Positions 34,235 to 43,629 of a DNA stretch of 64,000 nucleotides are shown here, piece after piece. Both the position numbers and the translations under genes were made by a program. The notes under the pieces are model-generated. The model had not been told where the DNA came from and did no database searches. It saw only the letters and a program-made list of their open reading frames with translations. This DNA is from Nocardia sp. BMG51109 (GTDB lineage: Bacteria > Actinomycetota > Actinomycetes > Mycobacteriales > Mycobacteriaceae). Each line of letters begins with the position of its first letter. Position 1 is the stretch's first letter. Where the stretch lies: positions 1,488,001 through 1,552,000 of the forward strand of contig NZ_JAFQ01000004.1 of NCBI RefSeq assembly GCF_000526215.1, read 5' to 3'.

Positions 34235-35350
34235 GTGTCCGTGGTAGCTCCGCCCAGCCCACTGCTCGCCGCACCCGGGGCCGTCCCGGGCCCGCCGGAG
34301 GGTCCCGATGCCGCAGTGGCGTGGCATTACGGCGATCCGTTCGGCGAACAACGAGCCGCCGCCCGGGGCGCGGCGGTCGTCGACCGCTCCCATCGGTACG
34401 TCCTCACCATCACCGGCGCCGAGCGGCTGACCTGGTTGCACACCATCTCCAGCCAGCACATCGCCGAGCTGGGCGATCGCCGGTCGGCGGAGAACCTCGA
34501 CCTCGATCTGAACGGCCGGGTGCTGCAGCATTTCGTACTCACCGATGTCGACGGCACGCTGTGGATCGACACCGAGGGCGAGCGCGGACCGGACCTGCTG
34601 GGCTTCCTGCAGAAGATGGTGTTCTGGGCCGACGCCAAGCCGGAGGCCACGCCCGGCTACGCGGTGCTGAGCCTGCTGGGGCCGAAGATCCCGCAGGTGA
34701 CCGAGGCCCTCGGCATCGGCGAGCTGCCGCCGGCCTACGCCGCGATCTCCCTGCCCGGCGGCGGCTTCCTGCGCCGGATGCCCTGGCCCACGAGCGATTC
34801 CTTCGATCTGATCGTCCCGCGCGAGCACCTGGCCGAGTGGTGGGCGAGGCTCACCGAGGCGGGTGCGGAACCCGCGGGGATGTGGGCCTTCGAGGCGCTG
34901 CGCGTAGCGGCCCTGCGCCCGCGGATCGGCCTGGACACCGACGATCGGACGATCCCGCACGAGGCGCGCTGGATCGGCGGTGTCACCGAGCACGGCGCCG
35001 TCCATCTCGACAAGGGCTGCTACCGCGGCCAGGAGACGGTGGCGCGGGTGCACAACCTGGGCAAGCCGCCCCGGAATCTGGTGCTGCTGCATCTCGACGG
35101 CTCCGCCGACACCCGTCCGGCCACGGGCGACGCGGTCACCGCGGGCGGTCGCTCGGTCGGCCGGCTCGGAACGATCGTCGACCATTACGAACTCGGCCCG
35201 ATCGCGCTGGCGCTGCTCAAGCGCGCGGTGCCCGCCGACGCCGCCCTGGCGGCGGGCCCGATGGCGGCGGCCATGGATCCGGATTCGGTGCCGTCCGACG
35301 ACGAACCGCAGGCGGGCCGCCGGGCCGTCGAACGACTGCGCGGACGATGA
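34235..35350 (+). CDS. ygfZ: Folate-binding protein YgfZ (GcvT-like)
   Basis: About 371 aa with the aminomethyltransferase-like fold. The diagnostic YgfZ motif KGCYRGQE is present (near nt 35011-35034). YgfZ proteins use tetrahydrofolate to help maintain Fe-S enzymes such as MiaB. GTG at 34235 is preferred: TAGAGT lies 7 nt upstream (34223-34228), the leaderless spacing. Its stop overlaps the next gene as ATGA. Confidence 0.9.
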   Translation: MSVVAPPSPLLAAPGAVPGPPEGPDAAVAWHYGDPFGEQRAAARGAAVVDRSHRYVLTITGAERLTWLHTISSQHIAELGDRRSAENLDLDLNGRVLQHFVLTDVDGTLWIDTEGERGPDLLGFLQKMVFWADAKPEATPGYAVLSLLGPKIPQVTEALGIGELPPAYAAISLPGGGFLRRMPWPTSDSFDLIVPREHLAEWWARLTEAGAEPAGMWAFEALRVAALRPRIGLDTDDRTIPHEARWIGGVTEHGAVHLDKGCYRGQETVARVHNLGKPPRNLVLLHLDGSADTRPATGDAVTAGGRSVGRLGTIVDHYELGPIALALLKRAVPADAALAAGPMAAAMDPDSVPSDDEPQAGRRAVERLRGR

Positions 35351-36036
35351 GCGACCGGCCCGCGGGCCCGTCGAACCGCTCCACCACCGGCACCGTGCTG
35401 GCCGTGTGCGTCCTGCACGCCGAACTCGAACTGCCGCCGACGGTGAGCCGGGTAGGCCGGACGGCCATCGACAAGCGCCCTGCCTCGCATCGGGTGCCGG
35501 TGGGGCCGCTCGGTCTCGCCGGCGACCACGTGTGCGACACCACCCATCACGGCGGCGTGCATCAGGCCGTCTACGCCTACGCCGAGGAGGACGCCCGGCG
35601 TTGGGGCGCGGAGTTGAACCGCCACCTGCCCGCGGGCTGGTTCGGCGAGAACCTGCGGATCAGCGGGCTGCCGGTGAGCGATGCCGTGATCGGCGAGCGC
35701 TGGTCGGTGGGCGAAACCCTGCTCGAGGTGACCGCACCGCGCGTGCCGTGCGCGACCTTCCAGCACTGGTCCGGCGAGCGGCACTGGGTGAAACGGTTCA
35801 CCCTGCAATCGGATACGGGCGCCTACCTGCGGATGCTGACCGAGGGCACCGTCGGCGCCGGCGACCGGGTGCGCGTGGAGTACGTGCCCGAGCACGGCGT
35901 GACGGTCCGCGACCTGTTCACCGGCGCCGATCCGGATCGGCTGGAATTGCTGCTGGCGGCCGAGCCCACCGTGTCCGAAGATGTCCGCAGGCAGGTGGCC
36001 AGGCATGCCCGCCGGGCCGGGCGGGCCGTCCGGTGA
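35347..36036 (+). CDS. MOSC domain protein (YiiM-like)
   Basis: About 229 aa. MOSC features: GDHVCDTTHHGGVHQAVYAYAEEDARRW and GENLRISGL followed by EVTAPRVPCATFQHW, whose Cys is the conserved MOSC cysteine that may bind sulfur or molybdopterin-related ligands. The start overlaps ygfZ as ATGA, pointing to co-translation, so a sulfur or Fe-S-related task with YgfZ is plausible. Extra residues follow the MOSC core, as in YiiM proteins. Confidence 0.85.
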   Translation: MSDRPAGPSNRSTTGTVLAVCVLHAELELPPTVSRVGRTAIDKRPASHRVPVGPLGLAGDHVCDTTHHGGVHQAVYAYAEEDARRWGAELNRHLPAGWFGENLRISGLPVSDAVIGERWSVGETLLEVTAPRVPCATFQHWSGERHWVKRFTLQSDTGAYLRMLTEGTVGAGDRVRVEYVPEHGVTVRDLFTGADPDRLELLLAAEPTVSEDVRRQVARHARRAGRAVR

Positions 36037-36079
36037 CCCGGCGGATGCGTGCCCGGCCGAGGCGAAGCGAGGTGTGGCG

Positions 36080-37042
36080 ATGAGTGTCGAACTGGTGGAA
36101 GTGGTGCGCTCGGGTTTCCGCGAGTGCGTGCATCGCGGCTCGCTGGTGATCCTCGATCCCGACGGCGAGCCGGCGGTGGCGCTCGGCGAGGTGCACCTGC
36201 CGGTCTTCCCGCGCTCCACGAACAAGCCGATGCAGGCGGTCACGCTGCTGCGCAACGGTTTCGAACCGATCGACGAGGCCGAGCTGGCGATCGCCACGGC
36301 CTCGCACTACGGCGAGCCCGACCACGTCGCACTCGTGCGGCGCCTGCTGGACCGCTTCGATCTCACGGAGAAGCACCTCGAATGCCCGCCCGATCTGCCC
36401 GTCGACGAGGCGGCCCGCGCGGCCGCGCTGGCCGGGCGCGATCGTGCCGAGGCCGCGCGCCGCATCTACATGAACTGCTCGGGTAAACACGCCGCGATGC
36501 TGGCCACCTGCCTGCTCAACGGCTGGCCCACGGAGGGGTACCCGGATGCGGCCCATCCGCTGCAGCAGGCCGTGACGGCGACCATCGCCGACATCACCGG
36601 GGAACCGGAGACCGATCTGGGGATCGACGGCTGCGGGTTGCCGATCGTTCCGGTGTCGCTGGTGAATCTCGCCCGCGCCTACGCGACCTTCGCGACCGCC
36701 GCACCGGGCTCGCCGGAGCGGCGGGTCGCCGACGCGATCCGCGCCCATCCCCGAGTGATTTCGGGCACGGACGGACCGGACCTGCTGACGATGCGGGCAA
36801 CTCCGGGCCTGGTCTGCAAAATGGGCGCCGACGGGCTGCACGCCGGTGCGCTCCCCGACGGCCGGGCCTTCGCCTACAAGATCGATGACGGCCACGATCG
36901 CGCCCGAATGCCGTTGACGCAGGCAATTCTGCAGCGGATGGGGGTGCGGTGGACCGACCGGCACGCGGCGCTGGCGGCGCCCGCCGTACTGGGCGGCGGC
37001 GCCCGCGTCGGTATCGTGCGGGCAATCCCCGGGGTGCTCTGA
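36080..37042 (+). CDS. L-asparaginase II-type protein
   Basis: About 320 aa, PF06089-type asparaginase. Motifs: VVRSGFRECVHRGSLVILDPDG, FPRSTNKPMQAV, IATASHYGEPDHV, YMNCSGKHAAMLATC and GLPIVPVSL, arranged as in serine-hydrolase-like asparaginases. Cytoplasmic: no signal peptide. ATG at 36080 begins the conserved part. It follows the MOSC gene by 43 nt; an intergenic GAGGCGAAGCGAGG motif precedes the start. Would hydrolyse asparagine to aspartate and ammonia. Confidence 0.85.
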   Translation: MSVELVEVVRSGFRECVHRGSLVILDPDGEPAVALGEVHLPVFPRSTNKPMQAVTLLRNGFEPIDEAELAIATASHYGEPDHVALVRRLLDRFDLTEKHLECPPDLPVDEAARAAALAGRDRAEAARRIYMNCSGKHAAMLATCLLNGWPTEGYPDAAHPLQQAVTATIADITGEPETDLGIDGCGLPIVPVSLVNLARAYATFATAAPGSPERRVADAIRAHPRVISGTDGPDLLTMRATPGLVCKMGADGLHAGALPDGRAFAYKIDDGHDRARMPLTQAILQRMGVRWTDRHAALAAPAVLGGGARVGIVRAIPGVL

Positions 37043-37217
37043 CCGCAGCCGGATCGGCGCGACAACCCGGCAAACCCGGCCGGATCCGGAGTCATCCCCG
37101 ACTCCTGGAAGCGCGACCGCCACACACACGCTAAAGTGTCTGTCAGGAAGAGTATTAATTCGAACGGGGCCGCCAAACCACCCCAGGCCGCCCCGCAGTG
37201 ACGCGAGGGGGTCAGCC

Positions 37218-37433
37218 ATGGGCCGTGGCCGGGCTAAGGCAAAGCAGACCAAGGTCGCGCGCGAGCTCAAGTACAGCTCGCCGTCGACCGACTTCGCGAG
37301 CCTTCAGCGTGAGCTCTCGGGACATTCCCGTGACTCGCAGCGAAGCGGTGTTCTCTCCGACGAGCACGACACGGACGAGTCGCTGTCGCGCTGGGAGGAA
37401 GACGACGACTACAAAGACGACTGGCGCCGCTGA
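37218..37433 (+). CDS. DUF3073 small charged protein
   Basis: A 71-aa protein starting MGRGRAKAKQTKVARELKYS and ending in an acidic/aromatic tail (WEEDDDYKDDWRR). The lysine/arginine N-terminus plus acidic C-terminus is the DUF3073 pattern, universal in actinobacteria and located next to purM in M. tuberculosis (Rv0810c). Function unknown; nucleic-acid binding is a guess from charge. Followed 7 nt later by a terminator. Confidence 0.93.
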   Translation: MGRGRAKAKQTKVARELKYSSPSTDFASLQRELSGHSRDSQRSGVLSDEHDTDESLSRWEEDDDYKDDWRR

Positions 37434-37440
37434 CTCGGAT

Positions 37441-37487
37441 CGACGTGCTAAGGGGGAGGCCTGACGGGCCTCCCCCTTAGCACGTCG
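37441..37487. terminator. 21-bp hairpin terminator after DUF3073
   Basis: Perfect inverted repeat of 21 bp (37441-37461 and 37467-37487) with a 5-nt TGACG loop; inner stem AAGGGGGAGGCC. Very stable, and may stop transcription from both sides (purM ends at 37615 on the opposite strand). Confidence 0.92.
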
Positions 37488-37614
37488 CCACCGCGTCCGG
37501 TGCCGCTCGTCGGCCGGTCCCGCACCGCTCACCGAGACTCGCGGCGACACCGCTGTCCGCGATCGAACGATCCGGACACCGGTGTGGTCGGGGCCTGTCG
37601 TGAGCGCCGCCGTA

Positions 37615-38715
37615 TCAGAACCGCTGGTGTTCACCCACCAGCGCGACGCGCTCGGCGTCGGACTCCTTGGCCTTCTTGACGGTGCCCAGCGTCCAGCACG
37701 CGATATGCCGGGCGGTGAGCACGGCCAGGGCGCGCTCGGCGTCCTCGGGCGCGACGACGGCGACCATGCCGACACCCATGTTGAAGGTCTTCTCCATCTC
37801 CGCCCGCTCCACGCGACCGCGCTGGGCGATCATCTTGAACACCGGCGCCGGATTCCAAGTACCGCGGTCGATCTCGGCGACCAGGCCGGCGGGCAGCACC
37901 CGGGCCAGGTTCGCGGCCAGCCCGCCGCCGGTGACATGCGCGAAGGTGCGCACGTCGGTCTCCGCGACCAGGGCCAGGCAGTCCTTGGCGTAGATCTTGG
38001 TCGGCTCGAGCAGTTCCTCGCCCAGGGTGCGGCCGAACTCCTCGACGTGCCCGGTCAGTGACATCCGGTCGATCTCCAGCAGCACGTGCCGGGCCAGGCT
38101 GTAGCCGTTGGAATGCAGCCCGGACGAGCCCATCGCGATCACCACGTCGCCGGGGCGCACCCGGTCGGGCCCCAGAACGGCATCGGCCTCCACCACGCCG
38201 ATGCCGGTGGCCGAGAGGTCGTAGTCGTCGGCGCCCATCAGCCCCGGATGTTCGGCCGTCTCCCCGCCCAGCAGCGCGCAGCCGGCCTGCACGCACCCCT
38301 CGGCGATGCCGGAGACGATCTGCGCCAGCCGTTCCGGCTCGACCTTCCCGACAGCGATGTAGTCCTGCAGGAACAGCGGTTCCGCGCCGCACACCACCAG
38401 GTCGTCCACGACCATGGCGACCAGATCCAGACCCACCGTGTCGTGCTTGTCCAGCGCCTGCGCGACCGCGATCTTGGTGCCGACCCCGTCGGTCGAGGAC
38501 GCGAGCAGCGGCTCGCGGTAATCGCCCTTCAGCGCGAACAGTCCGGCGAAGCCACCCAATCCGCCTTGCACCTCGGGCCTGGTGGCCTTCTTGGCCAGGG
38601 GCGCATAGAGCTCTACCGCCCGATCTCCGGCCTCGATATCCACACCGGCCGCGGCATACGAGGCACCGGCGCCAAGGCCGTCCACACCGGCACCAGTCGG
38701 GGTCTGCTCAGTCAT
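37615..38715 (-). CDS. purM: Phosphoribosylformylglycinamidine cyclo-ligase
   Basis: AIR synthetase, fifth step of purine synthesis. About 366 aa. Motifs: SYAAAGVDIEAGDRAVEL, ASSTDGVGTKIAVAQ, GLDLVAMVVDDLVVCGAEPLFLQDYIA, ALLGGETAEHPGLM, GSSGLHSNGYSLAR, HVTGGGLAANLARVLP and EMEKTFNMGVGMV, all typical PurM. The ATG at 38715 with GGAG upstream is preferred to 38733. In M. tuberculosis purF precedes purM directly; here the two are separated by accessory genes (38.8-46.5 kb). Confidence 0.96.
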   Translation of the reverse strand: MTEQTPTGAGVDGLGAGASYAAAGVDIEAGDRAVELYAPLAKKATRPEVQGGLGGFAGLFALKGDYREPLLASSTDGVGTKIAVAQALDKHDTVGLDLVAMVVDDLVVCGAEPLFLQDYIAVGKVEPERLAQIVSGIAEGCVQAGCALLGGETAEHPGLMGADDYDLSATGIGVVEADAVLGPDRVRPGDVVIAMGSSGLHSNGYSLARHVLLEIDRMSLTGHVEEFGRTLGEELLEPTKIYAKDCLALVAETDVRTFAHVTGGGLAANLARVLPAGLVAEIDRGTWNPAPVFKMIAQRGRVERAEMEKTFNMGVGMVAVVAPEDAERALAVLTARHIACWTLGTVKKAKESDAERVALVGEHQRF

Positions 38716-38844
38716 TTTCGGGGAAAGCTCCAAACCGAATCGGCGGATAGATGCCTGCTCACGCTACCGGAGTCGGATAACGAGACCGCACCGGTATTGG
38801 CTTCGGCTATTGACAAATCGGACGAGTTTCGGCGGCCTTCATTG

Positions 38845-38865
38845 ACATACATACGGTATGTATGT
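38845..38865 (+). promoter_or_regulatory. Perfect palindromic operator over the hydrolase-TetR promoter
   Basis: Two 10-bp arms ACATACATAC and GTATGTATGT separated by one G. A -35 box TTGACA (38842-38847) overlaps the left arm, and the -10 region (TGAATC, 17-nt spacing) abuts the right arm. Such 21-bp palindromes are typical TetR operators; the TetR gene ending this operon (39766-40374) is the obvious candidate, making it autoregulated. Confidence 0.8.
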
Positions 38866-38909
38866 GAATCTGAACGCACTTCGATACTTCGTCCTCCGGG
38901 AGGAACGAC

Positions 38910-39779
38910 ATGGGAACCAGCAGCGCACTCGGCCCGATCCACGAGGTGGACCTGTTGGGGCGGCACCGGATCCGCTATCACGACACCGGTTCCGGCCCGC
39001 CGGTCGTCTTCGTGCACGGCCTGTTGGTCAACGCAGACCTGTGGCGCAATGTGGTGCCGGGTGTGGCCGCGGCCGGCCACCGCTGCCTGACCCCCGACCT
39101 GCCGTTCGGCGCGCATTCGATTCCGGTGCCCGAGGCGGACCTGTCCCCCACCGGCGCCGCCGACCTGCTCGCCGACTTCCTGGAACGGCTGGATCTGCGG
39201 GACGTGACGCTGGTGGCCAACGACACCGGCGGCGCGATCACGCAGATCATGCTGACCCGCGACCGGTCCCGCGTCGGCCGGGTCGTGCTCACCAACTGCG
39301 ACGCCTACGACAAGTTCTTCCCGCAGCCGTTCACGCCGCTACCCCGGCTCGCACCGATTCCCGGACTGCTGCGAACCCTGTTGGAGCTCATGCGGTTCCG
39401 GCCCGCGCAGCGGTTGCCGATCGCGTTCGGCCTGGTGACCAAGCGCCCGGTGCCGCCGGAGATCGCCGACTCCTATCTGCTGCCCACCCGGCGGTCGGCG
39501 GCGATCCGGGCGGACCTGGTGCGCTTCCTGCGCGGTGTGCACAAGCGCTACACGCTGGCGGCCGCGGAGCATTTCCCGGCCCTCGACCTGCCGGTGCTGC
39601 TGGCGTGGGCGCAGGAGGACAAGGCGTTCAAGGTGTCGTTCGCCGAACGGCTGGCCCGCGATCTGCCGGATGCCACCCTGCGGCTGATCGACGACTCCTA
39701 CACCTTCAGCGCCGAGGACCGCCCGGAGTTGCTCACCGAGTTGATCGTGGAGTTCACTCGGCTGCATGCCGCGCCGTAG
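38910..39779 (+). CDS. Alpha/beta hydrolase, haloalkane-dehalogenase-like, with altered catalytic residues
   Basis: A 289-aa alpha/beta-hydrolase. The oxyanion region is VVFVHGLLVNADLW; the nucleophile elbow reads VANDTGGAITQ, giving Asp105 rather than Ser, as in haloalkane dehalogenases and epoxide hydrolases. The C-terminal segment that normally carries the catalytic His reads DSYTFSAEDRPE, with Thr265 at the expected His position, so activity is uncertain. Overlaps the TetR gene by 14 nt and is under the palindrome at 38845-38865. Substrate unknown. Confidence 0.85.
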   Translation: MGTSSALGPIHEVDLLGRHRIRYHDTGSGPPVVFVHGLLVNADLWRNVVPGVAAAGHRCLTPDLPFGAHSIPVPEADLSPTGAADLLADFLERLDLRDVTLVANDTGGAITQIMLTRDRSRVGRVVLTNCDAYDKFFPQPFTPLPRLAPIPGLLRTLLELMRFRPAQRLPIAFGLVTKRPVPPEIADSYLLPTRRSAAIRADLVRFLRGVHKRYTLAAAEHFPALDLPVLLAWAQEDKAFKVSFAERLARDLPDATLRLIDDSYTFSAEDRPELLTELIVEFTRLHAAP

Positions 39780-40374
39780 TCAGGAGGATCGCTCTCGCAC
39801 CACCCGAGCCGCGCTCGAGGACGCCGGTCGCCGGCTGTTCGCCGAGCGCGGCTACGCGGGTGTCTCGGCCGAGGAGATCGTCTCCGCGGCCGGGGTCACC
39901 CGCGGCGCCCTGCACCATCACTACGGCGACAAGCGCGGCCTGTTCCTGGCCGTCCTCGAACGCCTGGAGGCCGACAACACCGCCGAGGTCGCGCGCGCCA
40001 TCGCCGAGTTACCCGATCCCGCCGACCTGCTCGCGGCCATGGCCGTCGGGCTGCGCAGCTTTCTGGACATCAGTGGGCGCCCGGAGACGGTCCGGATCGT
40101 CATGGCCGACGGTCCGGCCGTACTGGGCTGGGAAGGCTGGCGCGAGATGGAGGCCCGGCACGGCCTCGGGCTGATCACCGACCAGCTGCACCGGGCCGTC
40201 GACGCCGGCCTGGCCGCCCCCGCCCCGGTGCCGGTGCTCAGCCAGCTCATCCTCAGCGCGATCACGGAGGCGGGGATGATCGTGGCGCACGCCGACGATC
40301 CGGATACCGCACGGCTGGAGGCGGAACAATGCCTGCTGCTGCTGATCTCCGGCATTCTCCGACAGCCCGGCTGA
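39766..40374 (+). CDS. TetR-family regulator
   Basis: 202 aa. N-terminal HTH: RTTRAALEDAGRRLFAERGYAGVSAEEIVSAAGVTRGALHHHYGDKRGLFLAV, a classic TetR pattern, followed by a helical ligand domain. Its start lies inside the hydrolase gene (14-nt overlap), so the pair is co-transcribed and the regulator probably represses its own operon through the 21-bp palindrome upstream. The ligand is likely a substrate or product of the hydrolase (inference). Confidence 0.9.
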   Translation: MPRRSQEDRSRTTRAALEDAGRRLFAERGYAGVSAEEIVSAAGVTRGALHHHYGDKRGLFLAVLERLEADNTAEVARAIAELPDPADLLAAMAVGLRSFLDISGRPETVRIVMADGPAVLGWEGWREMEARHGLGLITDQLHRAVDAGLAAPAPVPVLSQLILSAITEAGMIVAHADDPDTARLEAEQCLLLLISGILRQPG

Positions 40375-40724
40375 CCACTCCGGCGGTAGCGCACTCGCCG
40401 CATCGGAAGCCATGCGAACCGGGCGGATTCGGGTCGAGACCCGATCGGGCGGAACTCGCCTGTTCCGCAGCGAAGCCGGGTTGCCCCGGCCCGTCGTCTC
40501 CCGCGAGGCCCGAGTCACCGGGCGTCGGCAGTGCGGCACGGCCGGGCAAATCGGTGCGCGTCGGCGACCGCGGATGAACCGTGCCCGGCCGCGAGACGTG
40601 TTGGTACCGCGATGGATCGGCGGGCACCCGGTCGACGTCCGGCACCGACCGGCCGGGTGCCCGCCTCGGAGTCGTGCCGCCGTGTCGTCGGAGAGACGGT
40701 GTGGCGGCACGACCCAGCTCCCGG
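40375..40724. other. Convergent intergenic region with two hairpins
   Basis: No gene is seen. It contains a pair of inverted repeats at 40619-40713 that terminate transcription from the TetR gene and the dpp operon. The rest is GC-rich without motifs. Confidence 0.6.
40619..40713. terminator. Two tandem hairpins between tetR and dppDF
   Basis: First hairpin: GGCGGGCACCCGG / CCGGGTGCCCGCC (40619-40631, 40653-40665). Second: GTCGTGCCGCC / GGCGGCACGAC (40671-40681, 40703-40713). Both are perfect and sit between convergent genes. Confidence 0.75.
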
Positions 40725-42656
40725 TTACCCCCCGTGGTCCGTGGCGAAAAGTGCCGCCGAGGCGGCGCGGCGACGACGCTGCTCGACCGGGTCCGGCACC
40801 GGGACCGCGGCAACGAGCCGCCGGGTGTACTCCTCGGCCGGATGCCGCAGGATCTCGTCGCGGGAGCCCTGTTCGACCACGGAGCCGTTGCGCAGCACCA
40901 CGATCCGGTCGGCGAGCTGATCCACCACCGCGAGGTCGTGGCTGACGAACAGGCAGGCCCAGCCGAATTCGCGTTGCAGCCCGGCGAACAGTTCCAGTAC
41001 CCGCGCCTGCACCGAGACGTCCAGTGCGCTGGTCGGCTCGTCGGCGATCAGCAGATCGGGGTTGAGCACCAGCGCGCGGGCCAGGCTGGCCCGCTGCCGC
41101 TGCCCGCCCGACAGCTCGTGCGGATAGCGATCCTCGGCGCCCGCGGGCAGTTGCACCTCGTCCAGCAGTGCGCGCACCCGCGACCGCAGCGCCTCGCCGC
41201 CGGCGGCACGATGCACCACCAGAGGCTCGGCCACGCACTGCCCGACCGTCAGCCGCGGGTTCAACGAGGTCGCCGGATCCTGGAAGACGAACCCCAGCCG
41301 CTTGCGCAGCGGTCGCAGCCGTCGTTCCGACAGGCCTGTCACCTGTGTGCCGAGCATCGCGATCGTCCCCGACGTCGGCCGCTGCAACGCCGCCACGCAT
41401 CGCCCGATCGTGGTCTTACCCGAGCCGGATTCGCCCACCAGCCCCAGGGTTTCGCCGCGCCCGATGGACAGACTCACCCCGTCCACCGCCCGGAAAGCCG
41501 AGCGACCCAGGGCCCCGGGGAATTCCACCACCAGATCGGTCACCTCGAGCACCGGCTCGACGGACGCTCCAGGCTCTACCGAATCCTCGTGCCCCGCCGG
41601 AAAACCCGGCTCCGTTACGGCCCGAGTCTCCGTGCTCGCCGCTGACTCCGCTCCGGCCTCGGACTCTCCCGGCAACTCGGGCCCGGTCGAAATATCAGGC
41701 CCCGCCGAGGATCCGGGCTCCGTGGAAGTCCCTCGTTCCGCTGCGGTTGCGGGTTCCGCCGGGGTGCCGGCCCGCGGCGGCTCGTCCGCGCCGCGGGTGC
41801 CCGAATCCTGTTGCGCGGCTGGGGGGACCGAATCGGGCAACGGGCGCGGCCCGGCACCCAGGTTCGGGACCGCGGCCAGCAGGTCTCGGGTGTACTGCTC
41901 CCGGGGGTTGGCGAAAAGCTCGTCGACCGGGGCGGTTTCGACGACCTTCCCCTCGCGCATCACCACCACGCGGTCGGCAAGGTCGGCGACCACGCCCATG
42001 TTGTGCGTGATGAGCACGACGGCGCTGCCCAGGCGATCGCGCAGATCCCGCAGCAGCTCCAGGATTTCGGCCTGCACCGTGACGTCCAGCGCGGTGGTCG
42101 GCTCGTCGGCAATGATCACCTTCGGCTCGCAGGCGATGGCGATCGCGATCATGACACGCTGCTTCTGCCCGCCGGACAGCTGATGTGGATAGAACTCGAC
42201 GCGGTGCTCCGGGTCGGGCAGCCCGACCGTGCGGAGCAGGTCGACCGCGCGCGCCTTCGCCTCCTTGCGGCCCAGACTGCGATGTGCGCGAAGCGCTTCG
42301 GCGATCTGGAAGCCGACGGTGAACAGCGGGTCCAGGGCCGCACCGGGTTCCTGGAAGACCATCGCGATCTCGCCGCCGCGCAGCGCGGTCAGCTGCTTGT
42401 CGCTCATCGCGGTGATGGTGTGGCTGCCCACCGTGGCGGTGCCCTCGACCCGGGCGGTCTGCGGCAGCAGTCCGATCGCGGTGCGCGAGCTCACCGACTT
42501 GCCCGACCCGGACTCTCCGACGATGGCCAGCACCTCGCCCGGATACACCGCGTAGGACACGTCGCTCACCGCGTTCACCGGCCCGGCATCGGTGGCGAAG
42601 GTGACCGACAGCGACTCGACGGCCAGCGCCGTCGGGCGGTGCGCGGTATCAGTCAT
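40725..42656 (-). CDS. Dipeptide/oligopeptide ABC transporter, fused double ATPase (DppD-DppF)
   Basis: A 643-aa protein with two complete ATPase domains: NBD1 residues ~10-265 (Walker A GESGSGKS 47-54, signature LSGGQKQRV ~160-168, Walker [13 protein letters not shown]) and NBD2 ~368-630 (Walker A GESGSGKT 408-415, signature [15 protein letters not shown], Walker [13 protein letters not shown]). A Glu/Pro/Gly/Ser-rich linker of about 100 residues (~270-368) with repeated TEPG/AEPG-like units joins them. The C-terminal peptides [12 protein letters not shown] and [11 protein letters not shown] after each NBD are typical of Opp/Dpp ATPases. Overlaps dppC by 8 nt. Confidence 0.93.
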   Translation of the reverse strand: MTDTAHRPTALAVESLSVTFATDAGPVNAVSDVSYAVYPGEVLAIVGESGSGKSVSSRTAIGLLPQTARVEGTATVGSHTITAMSDKQLTALRGGEIAMVFQEPGAALDPLFTVGFQIAEALRAHRSLGRKEAKARAVDLLRTVGLPDPEHRVEFYPHQLSGGQKQRVMIAIAIACEPKVIIADEPTTALDVTVQAEILELLRDLRDRLGSAVVLITHNMGVVADLADRVVVMREGKVVETAPVDELFANPREQYTRDLLAAVPNLGAGPRPLPDSVPPAAQQDSGTRGADEPPRAGTPAEPATAAERGTSTEPGSSAGPDISTGPELPGESEAGAESAASTETRAVTEPGFPAGHEDSVEPGASVEPVLEVTDLVVEFPGALGRSAFRAVDGVSLSIGRGETLGLVGESGSGKTTIGRCVAALQRPTSGTIAMLGTQVTGLSERRLRPLRKRLGFVFQDPATSLNPRLTVGQCVAEPLVVHRAAGGEALRSRVRALLDEVQLPAGAEDRYPHELSGGQRQRASLARALVLNPDLLIADEPTSALDVSVQARVLELFAGLQREFGWACLFVSHDLAVVDQLADRIVVLRNGSVVEQGSRDEILRHPAEEYTRRLVAAVPVPDPVEQRRRRAASAALFATDHGG

Positions 42657-43629
42657 CCTCGGCCTCCTTCGATGCGGCGGCGGCCCGGCGGGTGCGCAGC
42701 AGCGGGTTGAGCACCTCGTTCAGGCTCTCCCCGACCAGCGTCATGCCGAGCACCACCAGCACGATGGCGACACCGGGGAAGACACCGGTCCACCAGATCC
42801 CGTTGGAGACGTCGGCGAGGGCCTTGTTCAGGTCGTAGCCCCATTCGGCGGCCTGGGTGGGCTCGATGCCGTAGCCCAGGAAGCCCAGTGCGGCGAGGGT
42901 CAGGATCGCCTCGGAGCCGTTCAGCGTGATGATCACCGGCAGCGACTGGGTGACGTTGGGAAAGACGTGCCGGAACAGGATTCGCCCGACCGGTGCGCCG
43001 GTCACCCGGGCGGCGTCGACGTACGGCTCGGTCTTCACCGCCACCGTCGCGTTGCGCACCACCCGGAAGTACTGCGGCACGAAGATCACCGTGATCGCCA
43101 CCGCCGCCGACAGCACACCGCCGAAACTCGACGAGTTGCCGCCCGCCACCACGATCGACACCACGATGGCCAGCAGCAGCGTCGGGAAGGCGTACATGGC
43201 ATCCATGAACAACACCAGCACCCGGTCCACCCAGCGCCCGACATAGCCGGACAGCAAACCCAGTGGCACGCCGACGATCAGCGACAGCACCAGCGATATC
43301 GCGATGACCCACAACGCCGTTCGCGCACCGAAGATCACCCGGGAGAACACGTCCTCGCCGCGCACCGAGGTGCCGAACCAGTGCTGCGCCGACGGTGCCT
43401 GCTGCCGCGCGAAATCGGTTCCGTCGGCGGATATCTGGGCGAAGTCGTAGGGCGCGATGAGCGGTGCGAACAGCGCCACGATCAGGAACAGCGCGATCAG
43501 CCCGAGGCCGAAGACCAACGTCACGCGCTGCAGGCCCGAGGTCATCGAGAACAGCCGCAGGCCCGGGACACCGCGCCGCGACGGCGGCGGAACCACCGCG
43601 GGTTCGGCCATCAGTTCAGGTGCAGTCAT
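42649..43629 (-). CDS. Peptide ABC transporter permease (DppC-like)
   Basis: 326 aa. N-terminal OppC_N segment, a first helix (VTLVFGLGLIALFLIVALFAPLIAPYDF), and an externally exposed ASAQHWFGTSVRGEDVFSRVIFGART that is diagnostic for DppC/OppC. The EAA loop is EPYVDAARVTGAPVGRILFRHVFPNV. Abuts dppB (its start codon immediately follows the dppB stop) and overlaps the ATPase gene by 8 nt. Confidence 0.92.
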   Translation of the reverse strand: MTAPELMAEPAVVPPPSRRGVPGLRLFSMTSGLQRVTLVFGLGLIALFLIVALFAPLIAPYDFAQISADGTDFARQQAPSAQHWFGTSVRGEDVFSRVIFGARTALWVIAISLVLSLIVGVPLGLLSGYVGRWVDRVLVLFMDAMYAFPTLLLAIVVSIVVAGGNSSSFGGVLSAAVAITVIFVPQYFRVVRNATVAVKTEPYVDAARVTGAPVGRILFRHVFPNVTQSLPVIITLNGSEAILTLAALGFLGYGIEPTQAAEWGYDLNKALADVSNGIWWTGVFPGVAIVLVVLGMTLVGESLNEVLNPLLRTRRAAAASKEAEDD

